Shown here one piece after another: positions 47,010 to 57,587 of a DNA stretch of 64,000 nucleotides. The notes under the pieces were generated by a model, which was given only the letters and a program-made list of their open reading frames with translations, searched no databases and was not told the origin of the DNA. The position numbers and the translations under genes were made by a program. The first letter of the stretch is position 1; the number at the start of each line of letters is the position of its first letter. This DNA is from JALORV01 sp963769745 (GTDB lineage Bacteria > Pseudomonadota > Gammaproteobacteria > Burkholderiales > Burkholderiaceae_F), in NCBI GenBank assembly GCA_963769745.1, contig CAVYNB010000026.1, forward strand, positions 1 to 64,000, in the 5' to 3' direction.

Positions 47010-49734
47010 TACTTGACGCCCTTCTTAGCGTCCCCGGCGATGACGAAGGTCATCTTCTCCGGGTCGATGTACTTGCGGAACGCCGCATTGACCTGCTCGG
47101 GCGTGACGGCGCGCAGCCGTTCCTCGAATTGCTTGGAGAAGGCAAAGCTGCGGCCGAGGTCGAGGTTGCTGACCCAGGCACCGGCCACGACCGGATCCTG
47201 CGAGCGATTCAGCAGCCGCGACTGCAACAGACCCTTCTTGGCATCGTCGACTTCGGCCGCGGTGAAACCCTTCCTTCCGCGCTCGCTCGAGTTCCTCGCG
47301 CACTGCCTGCTCTGCGCGCCCGACATTCTGCGGCGCCGCGATGCCACCGATGCTGAATGTGGCGAGCCGCTCGCGTGAGCCCAGCGCAAGTCCGGAGCCG
47401 ACGCCGTAGCTCAATCCGTCCTTCTGGCGCAGCCGCACCATCAGCCGGTTCGACATGCCGCTGCCGCCGCCGAAGATCTCGTCGGCGATCATCAGCGCGG
47501 CCGCGTCGGGATCATCGTCGCGCATCGGGAATGCAAGCCGCGCGCGGAACACGGCGTTTTCCTTGTCCGGCGTATCGATAACGAGCCGTGCAGGCTTGAC
47601 GTCGCGGAACTCCCGGTCGACGCGATCGTAGGGCGCCTTCGAGGCCCAGCCGGCGAAACGCTCCTTCAGCAGCGCCTCGATCGCCTTGTCGTCGAAGTCA
47701 CCGACGATCGAGATTTCCCCGCGCGCGGTGCCGTAGAAGTCCGCGTGGTACTTGCGGACTGCGTCGAGCGGCGTCTTGCCGACCGCTTCGATGCGCTGCT
47801 TCAGTGGCAGGTAGTAGCGCGGGTCGCCCGGAGGATAGGTGTTGAAGTGTGCCGACAGGACATCGCGCGACAGCGTTTCGGGGTTGTCGAGCTGCGACGA
47901 CAGCCCGGTCAAGGTTTCCCGTTGCAGCTGTTCGTACTCCGTGGCCGGGAAACTTGCGTTGCGCAGCACGTCGGACAGGAGCTTCAGCGACTCCGGAAGG
48001 TGCGTGCGCGTGGTCTGGAAGCCCATCAGGCCGCCGGTCATCTGCAGTCGCGTCATCTCGTCCGCGATCTGCTGGCGACTGAGCTTGTCGGTGCCGCGCG
48101 TCAGCATCGATCCGGCCATCTCACCCTCGATGCTGCGCCCGCTCAGGGTGGCCACATCACCCCAGCGGAAGTTCGTGCGCACGTTGACCGTCTCGCCGCG
48201 GTTCTTCTTCGGCAGCAGCGCGATCTTGAGGTCGCCGATCGTGACGATGCGCGTGCGCTTGTCGATGTTGTCCTGGGTCGGTTCGAACGCCTCGGCAGTC
48301 TGCCCCTGCGCCGATGGGCGGTAATCCGCCAGCAGCGCCGTAACGGCAGGCGCGGCCGGAATCTCGGCACGCTGCGGGGTGTCCTCGGGCACGAAGAAGC
48401 CGACGACCCGGTTGTCGCGGACGAAGTACCGTGCGGCCGCCGCGTCGACCTCGGTCGACGAAATCCTGGTGGCACGGTCGCGTGAATAGAAGAACAGTCG
48501 CCAGTCGCCCAAGGCCACGAACTCAGACAGTCCAACACCGAACGATTGAGGATTCGCGAGAATGCGCTCGAATCCCGTTGCGTTTTGTTGTTGAGTGCGC
48601 TTGCATTTCGTCTTCGGTAGGCGGCTGTTTGCGCAACGAACCTTCGATCACCTCGATCAGCGTCTGTGCCACGGGCTCGAGCGATTCGCCCTTCTTCACA
48701 ACGGCACCAAACACGACGAATCCCGGGTCGCGAGTGAACCTCGTGAAACCAAACACCTGCGCCGCCTTGCCCGTCTCGACCAACGCCTTGTGCAGACGAC
48801 CGTTCGGAGTGTCGCCAAGAATGTCGACTGCAAAGTCGGCCGCCAGCGTGTCGGGATGAAGCGAGCTTGGCAGCCGATACGCCACGGTGACGAACTGAAC
48901 CTCGCCCTTGCGCCGAACCGTGAACTGACGCTCGCCATCATTTGTCGGTTCGACAGTCCACAGGTCGGGAAGCTTGCGCTTCGGCGTCGGTATCTTGCCG
49001 AAGGCGTTTACGATCCAGCGCAGCACCTTGGCTTCGTCGAACTTTCCGGCAACGATCAGAACCGCATTGTCGGGCTGGTAATACATGCGGTAAAAAGCCT
49101 GCAGATTCTCGATGCGCACGTTCTCGATGTCCGACCGAGCACCGATTGTCGAGTTGCCGTAGTTGTGCCAGTCATACAGCAGCGCCTGCGTGCGCTCGAA
49201 CATCAGGCTCGATGGGTTGTTCTTTCCCATCTCGAACTCGTTGCGAACGACCGTCATTTCCGAGTCGAGATCCTTCTTCGCGATGAAGGAATTGACCATC
49301 GCGTCGGCCGACCAGTCGATCGCCCACTTAAGGTTGTCGTCGCTTGCCTGGAACGTCGAGAAGTAGTTCGTGCGGTCGAGCGACGTGGAACCGTTGTTCT
49401 GGAATCCACGCTTGTTGAACTCGACGTCGGGCTTGGGATGGTTCTTCGAGCCCTTGAAGATCAGGTGCTCGAGCAGGTGGGCCATGCCGGTTTCGCCATA
49501 GCCCTCGTGGCGCGATCCGACCAGGTACGTGATGTTCACCGTCGCCGTGGGCTTGGACGGGTCCGGAAAGAGGATGACCCTCAGCCCGTTGGCCAGCCGG
49601 TATTCGGTGATTCCCTCGACAGCAGGCCCGCGCGTGACGCCGGCGGGCAGCGCTGCTGGCGTCTGTGCCAGTACGGTCGAAGCCATCAACAAGAGGGCGA
49701 GCGCGGCGTAACGCACGCGCATCAGGTAATTCAT
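47009..49734 (-). CDS. Periplasmic M16 zinc protease (two apparent frameshifts)
   Basis: This double-domain pitrilysin-family protease has about 908 residues when repaired. It carries a signal peptide (about 1-23), the zinc motif HLLEH in MAHLLEHLIFKGSKNHPKP, the downstream Glu in SEMTVVRNEFEMG, and an inactive second M16 half. Breaks occur near 48595-48604 (ADEMQ... to RTQQQNA) and near 47264-47270 (ARKEGF to TAAEVDD), both implying one extra base. The intact conserved sequence on each side argues for sequencing indels rather than decay. It lies between the hydrolase and thioesterase genes. Confidence 0.85.
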
Positions 49735-49823
49735 CGGGACTGCTCCATTGTTTTCAGTGTGTGGATTCTGCCAGCGGCTGTCGCGCCGACCGGACTCGCG
49801 CGACGAAGCTGCCTCCGGGAGGC

Positions 49824-50714
49824 TCAGGAGGCACGACAGAAGGCGTGAATGGCGGCAGCGATACGCTGTGGTTCCTCGTGCGCGAGCCAGTGCGTCGCGT
49901 CCGGGAGCCGTTCGATCGTCAAATCGTCAACAAGTTCATCGAGTCCGTCGAGCAGCCGCAAGGGCAAGGCCGTGTCCGCTTCGCCCCACACCACCAGCGT
50001 CGGCACCCGGACGCGAAAATTCGCCGGGTCGAGCGTCAGCGCGGCGGCGCCCGGTGCGTCGGGTGTGGGCGGGAAAAGTGGCGACGCACGGTAATAGTTG
50101 AGCCCGCCCGTCAGTCCGCGCGCCCACACCTCGCGGTAGCGTGCCGCCCGCTCGGCCGTGTACCAGGCATGACCGGGACGCTGCATCTCGAGGAAGAAGC
50201 TCTCGATCGCCCGGTAGTCGTGCTTGGCCAGCGCCGTTTCCGCGCCCGCTGCCCGCAGCCAGTTCATGTAGGCGCTGGCCGACTGCTGCACCGGATCGCT
50301 GGCCAGTGCGCGCGCAAACGGAATCGGATGCGGCGAGTTCAGCATGATCAGTCGTTCGACGCGTTGCGGGTGCGCAGTCGCCCATTGCCATGCGGCCGCG
50401 CCGCCCCAATCGTGGGCGACCACAACCACGCTGTGCCAGCCGAAGAACCGACAGACGGACTCGAAGTCTCCGACGAGTTCACGTACGCGATAGGCCGTCA
50501 CGTCGGCGGGCTGGCTCGACAGGTTGAAGCCGCGCAGATCCGGCGCCACTGCGTGCCATCCTTCGGCGAAGTACGGCAACACGTCTTCCCATGCTGCCCA
50601 GAACTCCGGAAAGCCGTGCAGGAACAGGATCGGTCGCGCGCCCGGATCGCCGACGCTGGCGTAGTGCAGGCGTATGCCGTTGTCGAGCTGCGCGTACTGG
50701 CCCGTCCGGATCAT
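49824..50714 (-). CDS. Alpha/beta hydrolase, epoxide-hydrolase-like
   Basis: This 296-residue hydrolase has oxyanion HG in FLHGFPEFWAAWED, nucleophile Asp in VVAHDWGGAAAW (D instead of S, as in epoxide hydrolases and haloalkane dehalogenases), and catalytic His in LPDATHWLAHEEP. The HGFPE motif points to epoxide hydrolase or fluoroacetate dehalogenase. The ATG at 50714 overlaps the SDR stop by 4 bp. Confidence 0.88.
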   Translation of the reverse strand: MIRTGQYAQLDNGIRLHYASVGDPGARPILFLHGFPEFWAAWEDVLPYFAEGWHAVAPDLRGFNLSSQPADVTAYRVRELVGDFESVCRFFGWHSVVVVAHDWGGAAAWQWATAHPQRVERLIMLNSPHPIPFARALASDPVQQSASAYMNWLRAAGAETALAKHDYRAIESFFLEMQRPGHAWYTAERAARYREVWARGLTGGLNYYRASPLFPPTPDAPGAAALTLDPANFRVRVPTLVVWGEADTALPLRLLDGLDELVDDLTIERLPDATHWLAHEEPQRIAAAIHAFCRAS

Positions 50715-51596
50715 GCGGGCGTGGACGGCCGCGTCGTCGGCCGCGTGGCATAGGGGTCGGCCGGCGCAGTGCCGCCCAGCACCGCTGCGAAGCGTGCCTC
50801 GACGCTCGGCATGATCTGCGGGTGGGTGAAGACGTAGAAGCGGTTCTCGCGTATCGCGTCGAAGGTCATCGACGCCACATCGGCCGCGCTGATCCTGCCG
50901 CTCGACACCGCCTTTTCCGAACCCGCCTGCGCCATCTGCTGGGAGCGAGTCGGTCTTGCCCGGATTGACGAGTTCCGCGGGACGCACGCGGTGCGAGTGC
51001 GCGATGCCGGTGGGTACGAAGGCCGGATTGAGCAGCGTGACACCGATCGATGACTGCGCCAGCCGCAGATCGTGAAACAGCGTCTCGGTCAGTGCGACGA
51101 CCGCATGCTTCGAAACGTTGTAGACGCCCATCAGGGGCGCCGCGAGCCAGCCCGCCATCGACGCCGTGTTGACCACATGGCCCGGTTCGCCGCGACCATT
51201 GGCCTCGAGCATGCGCGGCAGGAAGTGCTGCACGCCGTGCACCACGCCCATCAGGTTCACGCCAAGCACCCACTGCCAGTCCTTCTCGGAGCTTTCCCAC
51301 ACGTAACCGCCACAGGCGACACCAGCGTTGTTCATCAGCAGATGCACGCCGCCAAATTCCGCGAACGCGCGATCGGCCAGATGCGCCACCTGCCGGCTCA
51401 CCGCCACGTCGACCACTTCGCCGATCACGGAAACGCCGCTTTCGCGCAGTTCGTCGACGATCGCGTCGAGCGCCTCGCGCTGCACGTCGGCAAGTACCAG
51501 GCGCATCCCCTCGCGCGCCGCCCTGCGCGCAAACTCGCGGCCGAAGCCGCCGCCGGCGCCGGTGATGACTGCCACCTTGTCGTTGAGTTCTTCCAT
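50711..51596 (-). CDS. SDR family oxidoreductase (apparent frameshift)
   Basis: This short-chain dehydrogenase has VITGAGGGFGREFARRAARE (NAD(P) motif), LLMNNAGVACGG, and Ser/Tyr/Lys in NTASMAGWLAAPLMGVYNVSK. The C-terminal part (SEKAVSSGRISAADVASMTF, then ENRFYVFTHPQIMPSVEARF) is in another frame; an extra base at about 50941-50952 is implied. Repaired length is about 294. It is coupled to the downstream hydrolase. Confidence 0.85.
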
Positions 51597-51756
51597 TGAA
51601 TCGTTCTTTCAGATTGACGCGGAATGCATCGCCGGCGACGACGTCGCCGTGGTCGAAACTCCGCGGGTGGGAGGTACCTGCGCAGCGGCACGAGCATCGA
51701 AGATCACGACGAAGCCTGTGCTGCGGGTTCGAGCGTCGCTCGCGGCGCCGTCCGCT

Positions 51757-52752
51757 TCAGGCAAGTTTCACGAGCTGCTTGCCGAAGTTCGCGCCGCGCA
51801 GCATCCCGAGGAAGGCCTGCGGAGCGTTCTCGATGCCATTGGCAATGGTCTCGCGGTACTTGATGCCGCCCGTGGCCACCTGCATGCCGAGTTCCTTCAG
51901 CGCCTGCGGCCACAGCTCCATGTGTTCGCTGACGATGAACCCCTGCATCTTCAGGCGGCTCACCAGGAACCAGGTAGGGTTCGCGATCGGGATCGTCTGA
52001 CCGTCATAGCCGGCGATCAGGCCGCACAGTGCAATCCGCCCAAAGGCGTTCATGCGCGGCAGCACCGCATTCATGATCTCGCCGCCGACGTTCTCGAAGT
52101 AGCCATCGACGCCCTGCGGCGCAGCGTCCTTGAGCGCCCGGTTCACGTCCTGCGACTTGTAGTCGATGCAGGCGTCGAAACCGAGTTCGATGATCGCGTA
52201 GCGGCACTTCTCGGGTCCGCCGGCGATGCCGACCGCGCGGCAACCGGCGAGTTTGGCGAGTTGCCCGACGACCCCGCCGACCGCGCCAGTGGCTGCGGAC
52301 ACCAGGACCGTCTCGCCCTCCTTCGGTTCGATGACTTTCTTCAGGCCATACCAGGCCGTGACGCCCGGCATGCCCACAGCGCCGAGATAAGCGGACAACG
52401 GCACGACACGCGTGTCAGCCTTGTACACACCGGTGCCATCCGAGACTCCGTACTCCTGCCAGCCAAGACTCGCGACGACCTTTTCACCGGCCTTGAATTG
52501 CGCGTGGCGCGACTCCACCACGGTGCCTGCCGTGCCGCCGACCATGACGACGCCGACCGGCTGGGCCGCCGCATACGACTTGCCCTCGTTCATGCGCCCG
52601 CGCATGTACGGATCCAGCGACAGCCACTCGTTGCGCACGAGGAACTGACCCGGCTGCAGCGTCGGGGTCTGCACCTCCTCGAGCCGGAAGTTTGAAAGAG
52701 ACGCCGCGCCGGTCGGTCGGCTGGCGAGGACTATGCGGCGATAGGACGGCAT
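51757..52752 (-). CDS. NADP-dependent oxidoreductase, CurA type (MDR superfamily)
   Basis: This 331-residue zinc-free medium-chain reductase resembles curcumin reductase and leukotriene B4 12-hydroxydehydrogenase. Features are NEWLSLDPYMRGRMNEGKSY, GMPGVTAWYGL, VSAATGAVGGVVGQLAKLAG (cofactor) and GVDGYFENVGGEI. I chose the ATG at 52752. It probably reduces an enone intermediate of the surrounding degradative cluster. Confidence 0.92.
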   Translation of the reverse strand: MPSYRRIVLASRPTGAASLSNFRLEEVQTPTLQPGQFLVRNEWLSLDPYMRGRMNEGKSYAAAQPVGVVMVGGTAGTVVESRHAQFKAGEKVVASLGWQEYGVSDGTGVYKADTRVVPLSAYLGAVGMPGVTAWYGLKKVIEPKEGETVLVSAATGAVGGVVGQLAKLAGCRAVGIAGGPEKCRYAIIELGFDACIDYKSQDVNRALKDAAPQGVDGYFENVGGEIMNAVLPRMNAFGRIALCGLIAGYDGQTIPIANPTWFLVSRLKMQGFIVSEHMELWPQALKELGMQVATGGIKYRETIANGIENAPQAFLGMLRGANFGKQLVKLA

Positions 52753-52789
52753 GGGTGCTCCGGGAAAATCTCGAGGTGTCAGCGAGGTG

Positions 52790-53569
52790 TCAGTAGACCG
52801 AGGCGCCGCCATCGACGGCCAGGACCTGGCCGGTGATGTGCTTGCCGGCCTCGGAGGCGAAGAGCAGCGCCGCGCCCTTCAGGTCTTCGTCGTCGCCGAT
52901 GCGCTCCAGCGGCGCAAAGCGCGCGAGCGCCTCGGCGCCGAAGTGCGAAATGACCCCCTGGGTCATCTTCGAAGGAAAGAACCCCGGTGCCAGCGCGTTG
53001 ACCGTGATGTTGTGCCGGCCCCATTCGGTGGCGAGGGCGCGTGTGAAGTTGACGAGCGCGCCCTTGCTGGTGTTGTAAGCAATCGTGCTCATGAGCTTGG
53101 GTGGATTGCCGAGCAGTCCGGCGATCGAAGCGACGTTGACGATGCGGCCGTAGCGGCGCGGGATCATGCACGCCTTGCCGATCGCCTGCGTCAGCAGGAA
53201 CACGCCGCGGATATTCAGGTTCATCACCTTGTCCCAGGCTTCGAGCGGATGATCCTCCGCTGGCGCACCCCAGGTCGCACCGGCATTGTTCACGAGCACG
53301 TCGACATGGCCGAGACGCGCAACGGCCTCGCGGGCAAGGCGGGCGACGTCGTCTTCATGCGCGGCATCGGCCGCGATCCAGCTCGCATCGATGCCCTGCG
53401 CTCGCAGCTGCGAGCAGGCTGCGTCGAGTTCGTCGGCCTTGCGGGCGGAAAGGAGCACGCGCGCCCCCATTTCGCCATAGCCCGTCGCAATCTGCAGGCC
53501 GAGCCCGCGCGAGCCCCCGGTGATCAGCGCCGTCCTGCCGGTGAGATCGAGCAACTGCTTCAGTGCCAT
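52790..53569 (-). CDS. SDR family oxidoreductase
   Basis: This 259-residue short-chain dehydrogenase has ALITGGSRGLGLQIATGYG, LVNNAGATWGAP and catalytic Ser, Tyr and Lys in NVASIAGLLG and AYNTSKGALVNF. It resembles gluconate-5-dehydrogenase-like or 3-hydroxyacyl-CoA dehydrogenase SDRs. Its place between acyl-CoA dehydrogenase and CurA suggests an oxidation step in the same pathway. Confidence 0.9.
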   Translation of the reverse strand: MALKQLLDLTGRTALITGGSRGLGLQIATGYGEMGARVLLSARKADELDAACSQLRAQGIDASWIAADAAHEDDVARLAREAVARLGHVDVLVNNAGATWGAPAEDHPLEAWDKVMNLNIRGVFLLTQAIGKACMIPRRYGRIVNVASIAGLLGNPPKLMSTIAYNTSKGALVNFTRALATEWGRHNITVNALAPGFFPSKMTQGVISHFGAEALARFAPLERIGDDEDLKGAALLFASEAGKHITGQVLAVDGGASVY

Positions 53570-53596
53570 GGCATCCTCATCTGTCGCGCCCGGTCC

Positions 53597-55456
53597 TCAG
53601 AACCACACGTCCTGCATGTCGAGCGTCGTCGTATCCAGCGACTCCACCAGTTCCAGCATCGCGTCGACCTTCGGCAGTTCGTAGAGGAAGAAGTAGCGGC
53701 AAGCCTGCCACTTGCCATGATAGAAGTTGCCCTCAGCCCGCTGGTAGTGCTTCGAGGCCGCGAGTGACTGCTCGAGCCAGATCCACGCGAGCACCACATG
53801 GCCGAAGGCCTCCATGTAGGCCGTGGCGTTGGCCAGCGTGCGCGCCGGGTCGCCTGCGGCCCAGGCGCGCTGGGTCACCTGCGCCACTCGCCGTACGCGA
53901 TCGCCCAGCATCGCCGCCCAGCGCTGCGTGTCGGGATGGCGTGCATGAGAGGCACGCCGGATCGTTTCTTCCATGCGGTCACCGAGCAGCCTGAAGGCCG
54001 CGCCCTCGCGCATGACGACCTTGCGTCCCAGCAGATCGAGCGCCTGTATGCCGTGCGTGCCTTCGTGGATCGAGTTCAGCCGGTTGTCCCGATAGAACTG
54101 CTCGACCATGTAGTCACGCGTGTAGCCATAGCCTCCGTGGACCTGGATCGCCAGCGCGTTGCCTTCAAGGCACCACTGCGACGGCCAGCTCTTGGCAATC
54201 GGCGTCAGGATGTCGAGCAGCAACTCCGCCTCGGCGCGCGCGTCCTCGGTCTCGGCGGACGCCTGGTCGTCGATGAGGCGCGAACAGTAAAGCGTCAGCG
54301 CCAGCGCGCCTTCGGCGTAGGACTTCTGCGCCAGCAGCATGCGCTTCACGTCCGCGTGCTGGACGATGGGGATCTGCGACTGCGCCGGGTCCTTGCCCGC
54401 AGGCCCGATGGGCCGGCCCTGGGGACGGCCACGCGCGTACTCCAGGGCGTGAAGGTAAGCGGTGTAGCCCAGCATCGTTGCGCCGAGGCCCACGCCGATA
54501 CGCGCCTCGTTCATCATGTGGAACATCGCCGCGAGCCCGCGTCCCGGCTCGCCGACGAGATATCCAACGGCTCCGGCCCGCCCTTGCGGACGGAACTTGC
54601 CCTCGCCGAAGTTCAGCAGGCAGTTGGACGTCCCGCGGTACCCCATTTTGTGATTGAGACCGGCTAGCACGACATCATTGCGCTCGCCGACGGTCACACT
54701 CGACGCGGAGCCCACGCCTTCGACATCGACGAGGTACTTCGGCACGACGAAAAGCGAGATCCCCTTTGTTCCGGCGATCGGCTTTCCGTCCGGCCCCGGG
54801 ATCTTCGCCAGCACCAGGTGCACGATGTTCTCGGACAGCTCGTGCTCGCCGGCCGAAATCCACATCTTGTTCCCGGCCAGCCGGTACTGCGCGCCCAGCG
54901 GCGAGTCGCGTTCGAACTCTGCACGGGTGGTGATGTCCGACAGCGACGACCCGGCCTGCGGCTCCGACAGGCACATCGTGCCGAAGAAGCGGCCCGCCAG
55001 TGCCGGCCGCACAAACGCATCGATCTGCGCCGGCGATCCGTGTGCCAGCAGCAGGTTGGCGTTGCCCACCGTCAGCATCGCGTAGCTGGAACTCGCGACA
55101 TTGGCGCCCTTGAAGTAGGCAAAGGCGGCCTTGGCCACGACAATCGGCAACTGCATGCCGCCGAACTCCTCGTCGTGCTCCGCCGCCATCAGTCCGGCCG
55201 CGACGAAGGCGTCCAGCGCCTGCTTGACCTCCGGGACCAGGTGCACGCGCTCGCCGTCGAAGTGCGGCTCGTTCAGATCGCCCTTGCGCGCGTGCGGGGC
55301 GAACAGATCCGTGGCGATCTGCTCGGCCGTGTCCAGTGCCGCCTCGAATGTCTCGCGCGCGTGCGCGGAATAGCGCGGCCGTTGCGTCAGCGATTCGACA
55401 TCGAGCCACTCGTACAGCAGAAACGCGAGATCACGCCGCGAAACAATGAGTTCCAT
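53597..55456 (-). CDS. Acyl-CoA dehydrogenase
   Basis: This 619-residue flavoprotein catalyses the first oxidation of beta-oxidation. It contains CLSEPQAGSSLSDITTRAEF, WISAGEHELS, HKMGYRGTSNCLLNFGEGK and HGGYGYTRDYMVEQFYRDNR; the catalytic Glu is in LNSIHEGTHGIQALDLLGRK, where many homologues read IYEGT. The extra C-terminal domain (about 470-619) is typical of the long FadE-like subgroup. I chose the ATG at 55456; the frame upstream shadows the FadB-like gene. Confidence 0.93.
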   Translation of the reverse strand: MELIVSRRDLAFLLYEWLDVESLTQRPRYSAHARETFEAALDTAEQIATDLFAPHARKGDLNEPHFDGERVHLVPEVKQALDAFVAAGLMAAEHDEEFGGMQLPIVVAKAAFAYFKGANVASSSYAMLTVGNANLLLAHGSPAQIDAFVRPALAGRFFGTMCLSEPQAGSSLSDITTRAEFERDSPLGAQYRLAGNKMWISAGEHELSENIVHLVLAKIPGPDGKPIAGTKGISLFVVPKYLVDVEGVGSASSVTVGERNDVVLAGLNHKMGYRGTSNCLLNFGEGKFRPQGRAGAVGYLVGEPGRGLAAMFHMMNEARIGVGLGATMLGYTAYLHALEYARGRPQGRPIGPAGKDPAQSQIPIVQHADVKRMLLAQKSYAEGALALTLYCSRLIDDQASAETEDARAEAELLLDILTPIAKSWPSQWCLEGNALAIQVHGGYGYTRDYMVEQFYRDNRLNSIHEGTHGIQALDLLGRKVVMREGAAFRLLGDRMEETIRRASHARHPDTQRWAAMLGDRVRRVAQVTQRAWAAGDPARTLANATAYMEAFGHVVLAWIWLEQSLAASKHYQRAEGNFYHGKWQACRYFFLYELPKVDAMLELVESLDTTTLDMQDVWF

Positions 55457-55461
55457 GGTCA

Positions 55462-57555
55462 CTACTTCGGCCAGCGGCCGTTCTTCGCTGCTTCGACCAG
55501 CAACGGCGCCGGCTGCCAGAAGGCCGGATCGGCATGTTGATTGGATGCAAAACGCGTCATTGCCGCAACGACCTTGTCCAGCCCCACGGCCTGCGCGTGG
55601 AACATCGGGCCGCCCCGGGCCACCGGAAAGCCGTACCCGGCGAGGTACACCACATCGATGTCGCTGGCGCGCAGCGCGATCCCTTCCGCAAGGATGCGCG
55701 CACCTTCGTTGACCAGCGCGTAGACGCAACGCTGCACGATCTCGTCGTCGCCGATGGCGCGCGGTCGCATCCCGATCTCGGTGCGATAACGCTCGATCAG
55801 ATGATCGATCTCGGAATCGGGCAACGGCGCACGGCTGCCCGGCTCGTAGCGGTACCAGCCCTTGCCGGTCTTCTGCCCGAGCCGTCCGAGCTCGACGACG
55901 CGGTCGCCGATGCGGCTGTACGTCAGGTGCGGCTTCTCGACATAGCGGCGCTGGCGGATGGCATAGCCGATGTCCATGCCCGCCATGTCGTACATCGCGA
56001 ACGGACCCATCGCCATCCCGAACTTCGTGAGCGCCGCGTCGATCTGCTGAGGCGAAGCGCCCTCGTCGACGAGGAACAGCGACTGCCGGATGTACTGCTC
56101 GAGCATCCGGTTGCCGATGAAGCCGTCGCACACGCCCGAGACCACGCCGACCTTCTTCAGCCGCCGCGCCAGCTGCATCACGGTCGCCAGCACATCGGTG
56201 CCGGTCTTCTTCGCGCGCACGACTTCGAGCAGCCGCATCACGTTGGCCGGGCTGAAGAAATGCGTGCCGATGACATCCTGCGGACGCGACGTCGCCGCGG
56301 CGATGCGATCGACGTCGAGTGTCGACGTGTTGGTGGCCAGGATCGCGCCACGTTTCATCACGGCATCGAGCCGGGCAAAGATGTCCTGCTTGACGACCAT
56401 GTCCTCGTAGACCGCCTCGATGACGATGTCGGCACTGCCGAGAGCGTTGAAGTCCAGCGTTGGCCGCAGCAGCCCGAGACGCTTGTCCACGTCCTCGACC
56501 GTCATGCGACCCTTCTTCGCGGTCGCCTCCCAGTTGCGGCGGCACATGGCCAGGCCGCGATCGAGCGCCGCCTGGTCCTTCTCGAACACCGACACGGGGA
56601 TGCCGGCGTTCGCAAAGCTCATCGCGATGCCGCCCCCCATGGTGCCGAATCCCAAAACGGCGGCGGAACGGATCGTCCGCGTTGGCGTGCCCTCCGGTAC
56701 ATCCGGGATCTTCGCCGCCGCGCGCTCGGCAAAGAACGCGTGCCGCAGCGCCTTCGACTCCGGCGACTGCACCAGTTCGATGAAGTACCCGCGTTCGCGC
56801 GCCATTCCCTCTTCGAATGGCAGCGCGACCGACGCTTCGATCGCATCAACGCACTTCAGCGGCGCCGGCAGTCCGCGCGCCTGTTTGCCGACTTCGGCTC
56901 GCGCCGTGGCGAAGTACGCCCCCGCGTCCGTGCCGGCAGGCAACGCCGCGCTGCGGTCACGCAAGCGGGGACGGCCGGTGCGGCGGGCGACCTCGCCCGC
57001 AAACTGCATGACGCCGTCGAAGGAGTCCCGCGTGACCACGCGCTCGATCAGTCCGTACTTCAGCGCGTCAGCCGCGGGGATCGGGTCACCACTGACGATC
57101 ATCCGCAGCGCCTTGTCTGCGCCGACCGCGCGTGGCAACCGCTGCGTGCCACCGGCTCCCGGCAGCAGTCCGATCTTCACTTCGGGCAAGCCAAGCGAGG
57201 CGTCGGGTGTGGCGATGCGGTAGTGGCACCCCAGCGACAGCTCCAGCCCTCCCCCCATGCACACGCCGTTGATGGCGGCGATCACGGGCTTGGGCGAACC
57301 CTCGACGGCATCGATCAGCTGCAGCAAATTGGGCTCCGCCAATGCCGCCGGGGTGTTGAACTCGCGTATGTCCGCGCCGCCGGAAAACACCGATCCGGTA
57401 CCGGTCACGACGATGACCTTGACCGCCGCGTCATCCAGCGCGCGTTCCAGGCCGTCGAGCAGCGCTTTGCGGGTCACGTGACCGAGGCCGTTGACCGGCG
57501 GATTGTCGATCTGCAGTACCGCGACTTCACCGCGGCGTTCGTAGTGGGTGGTCAT
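55462..57555 (-). CDS. Bifunctional enoyl-CoA hydratase / 3-hydroxyacyl-CoA dehydrogenase
   Basis: This 697-residue FadB/FadJ-like fusion catalyses steps two and three of beta-oxidation. The N-terminal crotonase domain has FSGGADIREF (oxyanion hole), GGGLELSLGCHYRIA and LPEVKIGLLPGAGGTQRLPR. The NAD domain has VLGFGTMGGGIAMSFANAG, and THFFSPANVMRLLEVVRAKKT carries the catalytic His-Glu pair. I chose the ATG at 57555. The acyl-CoA dehydrogenase gene follows 5 bp later, so one operon. Confidence 0.95.
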   Translation of the reverse strand: MTTHYERRGEVAVLQIDNPPVNGLGHVTRKALLDGLERALDDAAVKVIVVTGTGSVFSGGADIREFNTPAALAEPNLLQLIDAVEGSPKPVIAAINGVCMGGGLELSLGCHYRIATPDASLGLPEVKIGLLPGAGGTQRLPRAVGADKALRMIVSGDPIPAADALKYGLIERVVTRDSFDGVMQFAGEVARRTGRPRLRDRSAALPAGTDAGAYFATARAEVGKQARGLPAPLKCVDAIEASVALPFEEGMARERGYFIELVQSPESKALRHAFFAERAAAKIPDVPEGTPTRTIRSAAVLGFGTMGGGIAMSFANAGIPVSVFEKDQAALDRGLAMCRRNWEATAKKGRMTVEDVDKRLGLLRPTLDFNALGSADIVIEAVYEDMVVKQDIFARLDAVMKRGAILATNTSTLDVDRIAAATSRPQDVIGTHFFSPANVMRLLEVVRAKKTGTDVLATVMQLARRLKKVGVVSGVCDGFIGNRMLEQYIRQSLFLVDEGASPQQIDAALTKFGMAMGPFAMYDMAGMDIGYAIRQRRYVEKPHLTYSRIGDRVVELGRLGQKTGKGWYRYEPGSRAPLPDSEIDHLIERYRTEIGMRPRAIGDDEIVQRCVYALVNEGARILAEGIALRASDIDVVYLAGYGFPVARGGPMFHAQAVGLDKVVAAMTRFASNQHADPAFWQPAPLLVEAAKNGRWPK

Positions 57556-57587
57556 TGCAGGAAACTCCGGGTGACGCCGCTGGGCGC